64,000 bases of DNA from Hydractinia symbiolongicarpus (lineage: Eukaryota > Cnidaria > Hydrozoa > Anthoathecata > Hydractiniidae): contig NC_079875.1 in the NCBI RefSeq assembly GCF_029227915.1, forward strand, positions 7,997,001 through 8,061,000, read 5' to 3'. Positions within the stretch are counted from its first letter, which is position 1, and each line of letters opens with the position of its first letter. Positions 37,865-48,733 of this stretch are shown piece by piece. A program made the position numbers and the translations under genes. The notes under the pieces are model-generated. The model made no database searches. It worked only from the letters and a program-made list of their open reading frames with translations, and was not told the origin of the DNA.

Positions 37865-38953
37865 TGTTACACCAGGATATGTCGCAATCAACGTGATATG
37901 TCGCAATCAACGGTAAATGTCGCAACGTTGTCGGTAAATGTCGCAAGTCAACAGTAAATGTCGCAAACCCAACGGTAAATGTCGCAAGTCAACAGTAAAT
38001 GTCACAAACCCAACGGTAAATGTCGCAAGTCAAAAGTAAATGTCGCAAACCCAACGGTAAATGTTGCAACAGTAAATGTCGCACCAAAATAGATAATCAA
38101 CGGTATATGTCGCACAGATAGAAATTACTATATTACTCTCAAAATGTTTTACAAAATAAATATCACTGAGGGAAGGAATTTTCTTATCACGGACTTCTGC
38201 TGTGCCGTTCGATCAACTACTGGTGTTTCAAAACAGTTAGTTCTTATCCGTACTAAAATATCATACTCTTCTTCGGTGAGAGCTTTTATGGTCCTCTCCT
38301 TAACAGCAGACGCGCCTCCAAAATAAGCGAGAAAAAACTACAAGCATACTGCAGTCTTCATCGTTTCAAGAATGCACGATTCACAAGTATCTAATATTGT
38401 TGGTGTCCTTTAAATCAAAGTCCTAAATTCAGTCCGGTTAAAAACGCCAAGTTAATTTGATACGATTGAAAAATATTTCTATGCTGACAGTAATATGAAC
38501 ACTCTCTGTAATCTTCTACAGCACATCTAATTTCAAGGCAATCAAAACTCGTAACAGTTTAAAAGTTCAAAAGATAGTTCATTGTTTCAATACCTTTAAC
38601 AATAGGACACGCGCCGCTATTCAAAATTTATGATGCAAAACTATCACATTGAGCATTATTATGAAAGGTGCAGGTGGTTTGTTCTTTCTTTATAGTCAAG
38701 TAATATTAAAAATAATGTTATTTAATCAAAAAAAGTTTGAAACCATGAAAAAAAATTGCGATATTTACTGTTAATTTTGATTTCTGTGCGACATTTACTG
38801 TTGATTTTAACGTTCGAGACACAAAATTATTTGCGACATTTACCGTTGGGTTTGGGACATTTACTGTTGATTTGCGACATTTACCGGCGACGTTGCGACA
38901 TTTACCGTTGATTGCGACATTTCACGTTGATTGAGACATATCCTGGTGTAACA
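37865..38953. mobile_element. 1.09-kb element with subterminal tandem repeats
   Basis: The ends are inverted copies beginning TGTTACACCAGGATATGTC, with about 75 bp of clear pairing. Inside each end is an array of about 19-21-bp units built on GGTAAATGTCGCAA plus TCAAC or CCAAC, running inward from 37880 to about 38115 at the left, and in inverted form at 38755-38935. The interior (38120-38750) has only a 60-codon ORF of no recognised family. No target-site duplication was found. Terminal repeats plus arrays of short subterminal repeats, without a transposase, fit a non-autonomous DNA transposon whose arrays could be transposase-binding sites (inference). Confidence 0.75.
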
Positions 38954-39349
38954 ACTGCTACCCTAGTTGGAGAAAAAAATGGAATTAAAAATGTTTGTTT
39001 AAATTAAAATTAAAATTGTTAGTTGAAAAACAGGATATGCAGCATGATGTTTTCAGATTACGGCACGCTAAGGGAGATAAAAACAGTGAGTAGCATATCT
39101 AAAGACATACTGCATAGCAATAACTAAATTATCTTTTATTCAAATATAAAAATCTAAAAGTGTTAAGAATCTCAAAGGGCCTTTAATTTTGCCTTAAAAG
39201 AACTAAAACCTTTTTCTCTCATATTTTAATCGGTATTTTATCAAATAATTTTGGTCCAGTAAAAAAAAGCTTTTTTTCGAGTTCTAATTTTATTATTAGA
39301 AGTTTTAGGAGCAGTCCTTTATTTTTTGTACTAATGTTCGTTTCATTGA
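38954..39349. other. Spacer between inserted elements
   Basis: AT-rich with no recognised feature. It may include the 3' end of the adjacent minus-strand LINE. Confidence 0.35.
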
Positions 39350-40625
39350 TTATAAATTAGTTCCTTAGTGGTGTTGAAACTTTTTTTATCAAACATTTCT
39401 TTACCATAAAGCTTCTCCTTATCTGCATTTTATTATAAATAGATGGAACTTTCTTATCGTTATCGCAGATGTTTGAAAATGCTTGTCTTTCTACATTCTT
39501 CAAAGAGTTTAACTGAGTCGCCGTGTCATCTTCAGATTCAACAGGCAACAAAAAAGGAGAAGTAGTTCAATCATCATGGTACAAACTTTTTCCGCTGCTT
39601 CAGTTGTTGGATACTGGGATACTTTTATTAGAAGATTATTTTTTCAGACGCGTTCTTGTAAAAGCTTAAAAAGTTTGGCTGAAATTCCGAGCGGGAGTAA
39701 TAATGTTGCCCAAGTAATTGTAGTCTTTTACAACATTAATTGGATGACTGCTATGTTTTACTCCAAATCTCTTTTGGATTTTTCTAGAGTTTTTGAGCTG
39801 TAACGAAGAGCATTAATTCGGTTTTACCTTTTTTTCCAAATTAGTTACGAGCTCCGAAACATGTAAATATGTAGCAATACTTGAAAACTCTGCATTTAGT
39901 ATGGTTTCAATATTGTGTATATTGAAGTCATCAAAATATACTGATATCTATCATGATAATGTTTGCACAACTCAGGCAATCCGAAATATCACCAAAGTAC
40001 ACAATAAATAATAAGGGACCTTGTATTGATCCCTTACGTAGGTGATTTTGGGTTTTTTATAGTTATAACGTGCTAGTTCAGGAAAGTTTTGTAATTTGGT
40101 TTGTATTTAAAATTGATTGAGTTCTCTTACAGAAATTACCATGCCGTGGTCGCCTAATGAAACTGGTATTTCTTTAAAAGCTTTTGTGTTCTTTATAATA
40201 TTTGTTGCTATTATGTCTATTAGTGACGATGTATTTCTTTCATTGTTCTCGTGGGTGCATTTACTAATTGTGTTAAAATATGTGTCGTTAGGTAACTGGC
40301 ATTTAAATCGCCTATTATGATTACTTCTTTTATTTCAACGGTCCCAATGGATAAATTAGTTTACAACAATTCTAAAAAGTTTTTTTATAAATATTTTAAG
40401 CCATAAGGAGGTCGATACATGATATGACTAGATTTTTTGATTTGTCTACAAACATTTTGATCTATACATTGCAACTCCCTCGCTTTTACCTTTGTTTCTG
40501 TTCCTATTAACAAATATAAAGTCTTTATTATTGTATTCAAGCAAAATGGTAATAATGTGTGTTTCAGAAAGTGCCAAAATGTCAATTTGAGGACATTTAG
40601 AAAGTATTTCACAGATTCCTTTAAT

Positions 40626-40681
40626 GGAGTAGAAAAGTTGTGTAGGGCGCACTCGTATGGGTATGGGTACAGATATCTTCA
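40626..40681 (-). pseudogene. ARID3 exon 4 fragment
   Basis: Fifty-six bases matching 6751-6799, the coding start of ARID3 exon 4, with three substitutions and a 6-bp tandem insertion (TGGGTA). In the ARID frame it reads YLYPYPYECALHNFSTP against YLYPYECTLHNFSTP in the gene. It begins just inside the splice acceptor of the source exon, is in LINE-antisense-free register with the relic (same minus strand), and no other ARID3 sequence accompanies it. Confidence 0.8.
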
Positions 40682-40699
40682 ATGTTTATGTGACAAAAT

Positions 40700-41335
40700 T
40701 TCATTCCTTTAACCCTATTCGGTCGGTGGGGGCGGATTCCACCGCCCCTGACGGTTTTATTTTAAGAACTCCGTTATTGCTATGTTATATGGCTATGAAA
40801 CTTACTGAGTTTCAATATTTATCTATTAGACACCTGCATGCCAAATTGTTAGGTCCTATACTTTTCAGAGGCCTTGATATTGGCCATTACTCGAAACTAC
40901 CCCTAAAAATCTCTATGAAATCCTTATCATGGGGAAAATTCAATAACTCCTGTTAAGATTATCTTTAGAACTTCAAACTTGCAACTCAACTTTGTTTTAT
41001 TAAGAAGAATCATTTTGCATATTTGGACACGTGATTAATCCGTTTTCCCGGAAACCGGAAAATATGTAACTTTTATTTAGCTTTCAGAAACTTCAAACAG
41101 AATACAAAAAATCGCTCTGGAACAAAAGTAATTAAATTTCAAGCAAATAGTGGCATTTTTAACAAATTTCAAGCTTCTGATGACGTCACAGAGAATGTGC
41201 TGACGCAAGCAAAAATTCATTGCTGCCTTTTGTTCCTTTTATGACGTACTATAAGTGTGCCAAGTTTGATTCAATTTGAACAACCCTATGAAAAGTTATT
41301 GAGGGGGGTCATAGTATATTCGATGAAACCCGGAA
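40700..41335. repeat. Repeat inserted in the LINE relic
   Basis: Marked by CCCTATTCGGTCGG and a G/C-rich GGGGGCGGATTCCACCGCCC at the left. At the right, AGTTTGATTCAATTTG, CCCTATGAAAAGTTATT and GTCATAGTAT are shared with 43058-43148. The 99-codon plus-strand ORF inside (40657-40956) looks like translated repeat, not a gene. Family unknown. Confidence 0.5.
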
Positions 41336-41629
41336 CTTGTTACATATTAGATATATGTTACATATATCTTCCAACTCTTGACAACAGTAAGGGCCATGAC
41401 ATGGCTCTACATCTCCACTCACAATTAAAAGTAAACAAAAAAGCATATTTCTATAAAGTTTCACAGGAGTTTTTATATTCACCTGCAACCGACATTGGAT
41501 ATAAAGTAGTTTCATTGTGATTTAAAGTTGCATTAACACTTCTTCTCAAATTAATAAAACTAAAAAATGACACAACAAGTGAGAGCATGACCTGACCGCT
41601 CCGGTTTCCCGTTTCATGACACAGTGAAA

Positions 41630-41965
41630 GAATGAATTTTCTTTATTTATGAAGAGAGGAGTGAGGTGAGGGGAGGAAAGATGTTATCACAAAACTACGG
41701 CATTCCGATAAACAGTCAACCTTAATATTTTATCTTGGCAAGAGCTTGTCTGTTAAAGTTGCCTTCACTTAACCACATTTTTAGCACTAACTATAACGTT
41801 AGCTTAATGCATCCCAAAATTGCTTTTATCGATGCGTAATCGCAACATGTAATGATTCTCTTTTGTCACAGTGAGCACGCGCTAGAGGAAAACTTTTAAG
41901 CATTTTGCGTTATAGCGTTGTAAACGAAGCGATAATTGGCGAGGTGTCCTTCTCATATTCTCAAA
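41630..41965. repeat. Displaced part of the GPCR duplicon
   Basis: Matches 32040-32400 upstream of GPCR 1, with shared GATGTTA(C/T)CACAAA, CATCGATNCGTAAT-like and GCGTTATAGCG-like stretches. In the ancestral second copy it would have abutted 37795. The 3.8 kb between is inserted mobile DNA. Confidence 0.7.
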
Positions 41966-43057
41966 AAACCTGAGAACGTATTGTGAGACATTAGAACATG
42001 GCATGCCCGGATTAATTCATTCAATTTCCTAAAGTAGTTTAAACTACCAATCTATCAACAATCCTTTTACAGTTTACTTGTGTGTAAGCAAGACCACCAA
42101 ACATAGCACCATGATTATGTTCACTAGAAATCTAAGTTTTATGCTATTAGTGTCCAGATTTATATGGTTTCATTGGCATTCTATTGATGAGACCAAAATC
42201 CGAGAAATCCGCGAAATTTATTCTGCGCGAAAATTTATACCGAAAAATTAGGCAGCGTCAAACTGGAGAATATACACTCCTGTGTCTGTCATGGTACATA
42301 CGTCATGACTTTTATATATTTTTCTGTTTTTAACGTAACCTAATTTGAATTTACAATAGATAGAAAAGACCTTACGGAATATAGGAAATTTCTACAAGTG
42401 GTCAAAGCTGAAAGTACAGACTGTCTTGTCTTTCTATAATTCAAAATAGAGTATTGTTTAAATTAGCGTCACCTGCTAATCCAACGATAGTAACTGATTT
42501 TGTGAAGTTTCCGTCATTTTTAATTATCTAGTTCAGTTACAAAACTGCGCTTAAGTCTTAAAAACATGTTATTAACTTCTTGAAAATAACAAGTCATGTG
42601 CCATAAACACAATTTAAGATTTCTTATCAAAGTTTTTTCATTACAATGCGTAGAACTTTATGGAATGCCTTATATTCTAATAGTTTGTTCTTTATTAAAA
42701 AAATTGTATTTCAAAGTTACAGTAAAAAAGTGGAAGCCACCTTCTAGACATAGGGAATGTACTCGACCGTACATTTTTTGAAAAGGTAAAGCATCTCTGT
42801 CCATCAGTAACGTTTTAAATGACATCTCAGTTACTACAGAACTATATTAAAAACCCTTACTACTACTGATAATTATCATGCGCGTCCTATGCTTTGAGTT
42901 CCGGGACTCTAGAGGGTAAAATCACGGGACTCTGGAAGGTAAGAACCCGATTTTGTCGGATTTTACCCGAAAATCGTGAAAAAACGAACTTTTGGGCAAA
43001 TTTTGGCTCTTTTTTATGCGATTCACTTAAAAACCGGAAAATATGTTAAAATAAGTT
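41966..43057. other. Intergenic, no gene seen
   Basis: Contains an unrecognised 61-codon ORF (42596-42781). Near 42895-42960 the phrase GGGACTCTNNAGGGTAA occurs twice in tandem. Confidence 0.4.
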
Positions 43058-43148
43058 TGATTCAATTTGGACCACCCTATGAAAAGTTATTAGGGGGGAG
43101 GGCGGATTTCGCCCTCCCCCGGTCATAGTATGTTCGAAAAACCCTGAA
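43058..43148. repeat. Second copy of the G-rich repeat end
   Basis: Shares AGTTTGATTCAATTTG, CCCTATGAAAAGTTATT and GTCATAGTAT with 41258-41335, but carries a GGAGGGCGGATTTCGCCCTC palindrome absent from that copy. Confidence 0.6.
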
Positions 43149-43839
43149 AAAATAGCTAATAATCTTGCCATGTAAGAAAGAACTAGGTGTTCATCTGGAG
43201 GAATCATCAAGAACAAAATTTTAAATTGATTTTATATTTTTTTTATCAAATATTACGCGATCACAGGTGTTTACAAATACATGTGGTTTAGAATTTCTTT
43301 TCAAGTGTTATTCAGTAAAAACAGATAGATATAAATATTCAATTTTAGCAACTTTAACTGTCTCTTTTTGTGAGTCACGTTTAGCCTAGTCTCAAAATCT
43401 CATCAGTTTTAAGTTGTATTGCTTACGTCATTCTGCGGCTTGCTTTAGTGAGGTAAATGCGTTCTATTGCAAAATTTAGATTAATTACGGAGGGTTGATA
43501 TAATTTGATTTTTTTTTAATTTCTGGCAAGCAACTTTCCATTTAAACCTATTATTTAGGACTCTACTTAAACGGGAGTGATTCTAAACAAACAATAATAC
43601 ATTCTGCTGTACTTAAGCTTTAACATTTATTCCTTTAAAATAACTTGTGATTACACTTTGCTTTTTTTCTGACAATTCCTCTTTATCCATACTAATATTT
43701 AGATGTTTTAAAGAATCTCTGATGTAATTCATCACTTTAATCTATGTTGAAAAACAATCTACTCGGTATACACAACTAACCTTTTAACGATGATAAATAG
43801 ATAAATAAACGCCGATGGACAGGAAAATCGTCCCAAACA

Positions 43840-43980
43840 TGGAGATGCTCGAATTATAGAGGTTCGTATAACAGGAAGTGACTTATTATAGTTTCTTTCG
43901 AAATTTTTACGGTGAAATTGTTCAAATGAAGGAGATGTTCGAATAATGAGAAGTCGAATTTTAGAAAGTGTACAGTACGT
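43840..43980. mobile_element. Pogo/Tigger-like terminal fragment
   Basis: Repeated GGAGATG(C/T)TCGAATTA-like motifs lead to an end that reads CTGTACACTTTCTAAAATTC on the minus strand, next to TA. It resembles the end at 33916 in layout but not closely in sequence. There is no transposase. Low confidence. Confidence 0.3.
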
Positions 43981-44251
43981 TAAAGAATATCCAAAATATC
44001 CAAAATAAAGAGGATGTAGTTCTCTCTCAACTAGCAAACCTTTCGAAAACAAGCAAACCAGAGTTTATATACAGTATTTATGTGGGCTCATGCATAGTAG
44101 GCTTGTTCTACTGAGATATACGTGTCTTTATTTTAGATAGAGTCCTGGTCACTGTCAGGGTTTGACAACACTTTCAACAGCATCACAGAACATTGATAGT
44201 TAAAAAAAAATCGAGTTCCTTAATAAACCTGTAACAGATGTTACTTTATAC

Positions 44252-45103
44252 TTATGATTTGTTGAACCATCTTTTCACACTTCTAATGCAGACGCTTCTG
44301 ACTTGTGAACATAAAAAAACATAAATAATAGCGTCTAATATAATTCCCAATGCATATCCAGCGCCCATGATATTTGTAATCACACTTGAGATTCTCAAAT
44401 CAAAAACAGCTGCTACAAAGTACACTTGATCTGGCAGTATCATAAAGAAAACATATGAGATGATGATTAAAGTTGGAATATATAATCCATTGTTTCTTCG
44501 TTTTTGTATTCGATTTCCTCCTTCAGATATGCCAGCGGTAACAGATGAAACAGCCACAGAATGTCGTGTCCTGTTTTGACGCATCTTCTTGTAGAAATAG
44601 ACGTACGTGAAAATAGCAGTCAAAAGAAATGCTGCTTCACATACTGGAAAGAAATACACGGTGGTGAAATGTAATATCTGTTTATTTGATAATGTCTTTG
44701 TCGTTACAACTGCAAATAAAACTGATAAAACCCACATGCAAAAAATAAATATATTTGTTTTCTTTTCAGTACAGTAAAGTGGGTAACGGATATTGAAATA
44801 CACAGCAAAGAATCGATCAACGGTCAGTGATATCATAGCTAAACAATAAGCAAGAAAACAGCCCGTCCATTGATACACTGTGATATCCATTGCTATTTCC
44901 TTATAATGCATGAATTTGAAAAATCTTCTAGCAACGCCTGTAGCGCATAAGACAAGTTCAGCGACGCTTAAATTCAACAAATACAACCATTGATTTTTAT
45001 TGAGTGAAGATTTTTTCGTTTGATGTAATAGATAGATTCCAAATGAATGAAAGATAACTCCAAGCGAAAACAGAAATAATACCAGTACTTGTGCAAACTC
45101 CAT
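44252..45103 (-). CDS. Rhodopsin-like (class A) GPCR, tandem copy 3
   Basis: Single-exon seven-transmembrane receptor of 283 residues from the ATG at 45103. The four codons before it begin with TTG and have no ATG, and the two paralogs start at the matching ATG. It is the most diverged copy, about three-quarters identical by eye. Most changes fall in the second extracellular loop and adjoining TM4/TM5 (TKTLSNKQILHFTTVYFF in place of the NESFSEEEILN region) and in the TM6-TM7 loop, the places most likely to alter ligand contact. It keeps LNLSVAEL, DRF (TM3), a Pro-Asp in TM6 (FFMILPDQV) and DAIIY in TM7. The flanks are not shared with duplicons 1 and 2, apart from a short stretch before the ATG, so it is an older duplicate. 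Confidence 0.88.
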   Translation of the reverse strand: MEFAQVLVLFLFSLGVIFHSFGIYLLHQTKKSSLNKNQWLYLLNLSVAELVLCATGVARRFFKFMHYKEIAMDITVYQWTGCFLAYCLAMISLTVDRFFAVYFNIRYPLYCTEKKTNIFIFCMWVLSVLFAVVTTKTLSNKQILHFTTVYFFPVCEAAFLLTAIFTYVYFYKKMRQNRTRHSVAVSSVTAGISEGGNRIQKRRNNGLYIPTLIIISYVFFMILPDQVYFVAAVFDLRISSVITNIMGAGYALGIILDAIIYVFLCSQVRSVCIRSVKRWFNKS

Positions 45104-45901
45104 TTTTGTTTTCAACCTAAAATTCTAACCATTCTCTTGATCAGATGTTTTGATCTGTTTGTTTTTTGTTAATCATCAAATTTAATATTCAATTTTAAAT
45201 TGTGTTAAAAAAATTCTTTAGAACAAGTTGGAGAAAAAACTTTTAACTAAAAATTAAAAAGAATAGTTACAAAAAAAGAATAAGCTCAGTACTTTCTTAA
45301 AATAATCACAAAGCGAAGTGATGTTTGAACTAAAGCAGTGATAGACGAGATTGAGATGTCACACGAAGCGGAAGAAAAATAAATAAATTGCACTGAATGT
45401 AAATCCAGTAAAATTGTAGTTGAACTTTTTACTCAATTATCCGTTAGTCAAAAAGTTGTTTGAGATAAGATCTAGTAAGATCACATCATCCCATCAAGTG
45501 GTTGCTTGTTTTTGTAAAAAAATACGATAACCTTTATAACTGAGTGTCGACTGAGGATTACATTGGTTACTATTCCAAAAAGAAGATTTTTTGTTTGATA
45601 GCTCGTAGATTTCACTTTTCCTAGGTGAAGGATCATAAATATGGCTGCTTAGGCTTTACTAATGCTCACAAATACTTGACCTTAAACTGAAAGATTTATT
45701 GTTTTGTTATGTGGCAGAAGTTATTGTAATAAACCTTTGGGGAGGAAATGTGTCGCGCTGTTTCAACTCCATTACATATCTCTTATATATATATTACTTT
45801 TAGTTCTACTAGAACGAGTTTTTATATTCCGTGTAAAGTTTTAAATGAAAGTAATTTAACATATCTTTTGGTTTTTTACATACTTCGCGTAAAAAGTTGG
45901 T
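45104..45901. other. Intergenic, 5' of GPCR 3
   Basis: AT-rich. An unrecognised 72-codon ORF lies at 45748-45966. No promoter element could be assigned. Confidence 0.4.
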
Positions 45902-48733
45902 GGCTCACCAATAAAAAAAGCCCGATTTTGGTCAAACATTCGATTTTGAGATTTCAATTGATTTAAAGTAAACAAATATCCCTGAAAACGATTCTGAAAA
46001 CCAATTTTTGATATCTGGTATAGTTTTTCAGGAATTAGCCCATTACCAGTGAATGTCCCCCTGGCAACGGTCCTTAGCAACGGTGATTTGGTCCCTTTGT
46101 AGGGCTTTTAGTACTTCCAATTTTAGTATTTTTGACCAGCTTGGTTAACCACGCTTTCGACTAATAGGCCAGCTTAGTTTAAACTTTATTCGGGGGCCAT
46201 CTTGGATGATTTTCAGGCATAAACAAACGGAGTTTGAGTGAAGTGATAAGGAGGAAATTTGTATTTTAAAGACCTTGCATTCTATATTTAAAACTGTTTA
46301 TTTTGTTCATATTTTCTTGCAAGAATAGAATAAATAATGGGTAGTAATAAAAATAAAGGTTATATAAAGAGAAAAAGAGATTTTCGTGGCAACAGGTATC
46401 ATAAGAAGCAAGAGGCTGACAGTAGTAGTACACCTAACAACAACAATGTTAATGTCCTGGAAAATAATTCTGTACCTCAAACTGTAAGCAGTAGCAAAGT
46501 ATTTGTTCAAGAAACTGATGATTCAATTGATAGTGATAACTACAACATTTTGATAAACTTTTCCATCTTAAAGAAACTGATTGAAAATGTATCAAGTTGT
46601 CCAGAATGTGATAGTGGTTTGATATTCACCGACGAAGAGAACAAGCGCCGAGGATTTTCACATAAACTATATTTTAAATGCTCTAGTACTAGATGTACCT
46701 TTGTATGCAGTACTTTTACTTCTAAAGAAGTTGTAGTAGATAAGAAAAAGAACAAGCAAGGAAGAATTTTCTTTGATGTCAATTTAAAGATGGTCATAGC
46801 TTTTCGAGAAATCGGTAAAGGACATCGAGCGATGACCGATTTTTCTAGAATGGCTAATATGTCTTGTATGAGCATAAATGCGTCTCAAAATGCCAACACT
46901 ATTATTTAGGAAGCTTATGCTTTCTCTGCTGAACAATTAACAAAAGAAGCAGCCATGAAAGTTAAAGAGGAAGCCAAAGAGGAAGACAATGCTTCAGGCA
47001 AGAAACTTATTACCGTTTCAACTGATGGTGCCTGGCAGAAACGGGGCCATGTCTCGCTTAACGGTGTAGTTGCTACAATCATCGACGGAAAGTGTTTAGA
47101 TTTTGAAGTTTTCAGCAATTATGCAGAGGCTGCCAAATGTGGCATAAGAATGAAAGTAAGCCTGGTTATCAGGCATGGAAAGCCAACCACATTTGCTCCT
47201 TAAACCATACAACATCATCAAGTGCAATGGAAGGTTCTGGGGCAGTAAAGATTTTCAACCGCTTTGTTGAAAAAACGATCTAATTTATAAATATTATTTG
47301 GGAGATGGTGACTCTTTGTCGTATGGTAATGTTGTTGCTACCAAACCATATGAAGCATATGGCATAGAACCCGAGAAACTAGAGTGTGTTGGTCATATAC
47401 AAAAACGTATTGGAACCAGACTACGCAACCGACGCAAGGAAAAACATAATGGGATGAAGCTGACAGGCCATGGCAAACTAACTGAAGTTGCAGTTAATGC
47501 CATGCAAAATTATTTTGGTATGGCCATACATCAAACATCAGCTTTAAAGTCGTTAAATGATAAAGAAAAAGTGTACCAAATGAAAAAAAACATTCGAGCA
47601 GTTTTGTACCATTGTACTGATTTCCCTGACACAACTCGTCGTCACATACTTTGCCCAACTGGTCCTAATAGCTGGTGTAAGTGGAAAAAGTCAGAAGGAG
47701 CATCAGTTGACAATTCCTACAGACCAAAAGTAAACTTGCCAATTTGGATATACGATATTGTAAGGAAAGACTTTGAGGAATTAAGCGATGATAAAATTTT
47801 AAAAAGGTGTACCCATGGAAAGACACAGAACGCTAATGAGAGTCTTAATAATGTAATTTGGTCAAGGTGTCCCAAAAATATATTCTTACATAAATCTTCT
47901 TTCGAAATGGAAGTCAATTCTGCCGTATTGCATTTTAATGAGGGAACAGCTGGTGTTAAAAGAGTCTTGAATTTTTTGAATCTTGAGATTGGCGCTAAAA
48001 CCATTTTGTCGTCATCTCGTAAGGATAAAGCTCGCTTGTCGAATATGGCTAGAAAGGACACTTTAAAGGTTAAAAATAGAAGAAGAAAATTGAGAGCTAT
48101 TAGAAAAGGTTGGGCGGACAAAGAGAAAGAACTTGAAGGAGGGGAATCTTATAAATCTGGCAACTTTTGATGTATTTTGGACAATTTTTTTTTATCTTGC
48201 TTATTATCGCATTTGTACATTTTTGCATACTTTACTAAATTTGAACGAAGCTAACTTTTGAATGCCTTGAGCTTTTTACTTCAAATTTTCATGACTTTTT
48301 CAATACTCCATGATCTAGGTCCTGTACTAAAATACAACCAAAAAAGGATTATATTTACAGTGCTACTCTGATTTTAGTTACAACTTTTTTAGACTACCCC
48401 CCAAAATTCAACTTTTGGACTGAAAAAAATAAAAATTTCAAAATCCGGTTGACTTACATAACCATTTTAGTACAGGACCTGCATAATGTATGTATGAGTC
48501 ATTTGGCCAAAAATGAAGCTTTAATTTAGTGTAGTTTTAAAAATATGGTGATTTGAAGATTTTTTTAAAAAATGGCAGATTTTGAACCTTTTTTAGCATT
48601 TTTCTTATTTTTTAGCAAGATTCTCGTCACGAAACACCTGTTTTTGCTTTCATTTTATTCAATATTCATTAGAAAACACAAATATATAACAAATTGTTTG
48701 ACTTAAAGAGGAAAAATTTTTTATTGGTGAGCC
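45902..48733 (+). mobile_element. Mutator-type DNA transposon with 17-bp TIRs
   Basis: GGCTCACCAATAAAAAA at 45902-45918 is perfectly repeated in inverse orientation at 48717-48733, bracketing the transposase pseudogene (46337-48170). No 8-10-bp target-site duplication was found beside these ends, so the exact termini are provisional. A second perfect 17-bp inverted pair (AGGTCCTGTACTAAAAT) lies inside the 3' part at 48317-48333 and 48464-48480. Confidence 0.65.
46337..48170 (+). pseudogene. Mutator-like transposase (broken)
   Basis: DDE transposase of the invertebrate Mutator-like group that cuts and inserts its own element in the nucleus. The N-terminal part has a Lys/Arg-rich start and a zinc-ribbon-like C-P-E-C and C-S-S-T-R-C pair (about 93-119). 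The catalytic region shows TVSTDGAWQKRGHVSLNGV (first Asp), YLGDGDS (second Asp) and a Glu in NANESLNN. CVGHIQKRIGTRLRN and CPTGPNSWCKW are family hallmarks. It is disabled by an in-frame TAG at 46907-46909, a frameshift near 47152 and another near 47272-47282 in a GAAAAAAC run. The remaining frame 47298-48170 is open to the C-terminus. The decay is light, so either it is a young loss or some lesions are sequence errors. Confidence 0.85.

Larger units (their letters stand above)
39350..41515 (-). mobile_element. Broken CR1/L2-like LINE relic
   Basis: Read on the minus strand, pieces of one retrotransposon ORF appear in order. 41515-41309 has a hydrophobic leader and LLLIVSGDVEPCHGP, a degraded 2A-like motif. 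About 40620-40450 has an endonuclease start, CPQIDILALSETHI and KSEGVAMY. About 40310-40110 has IIGDLNAS, NAPTRT, SSLIDIIATN and SLGDHGMV, typical of the endonuclease-exonuclease-phosphatase fold. About 40035-39960 has QGPLLFIVYFGDIS, a reverse transcriptase motif, and about 39700 has a YLGNII-like segment. Frameshifts, stops and a deletion between endonuclease and reverse transcriptase make it inactive. The gap 40700-41330 is another repeat inserted in it. Clade assignment is tentative. Confidence 0.75.

Noticed and set aside
37880-38115. Regular GGTAAATGTCGCAA repeats resembling a CRISPR array
   Set aside because: Spacers are 5-7 bases and nearly constant, an inverted array occurs at the other end, and the DNA is eukaryotic; this is a subterminal repeat array of a transposon.
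40657-40956. 99-codon plus-strand ORF
   Set aside because: It lies inside a repeat whose end recurs at 43058-43148 without the ORF; treated as repeat DNA.
45104-45115. N-terminal extension of GPCR 3 by four residues
   Set aside because: It would start on TTG; the paralogs have a stop or no ATG there and begin at the equivalent of 45103.
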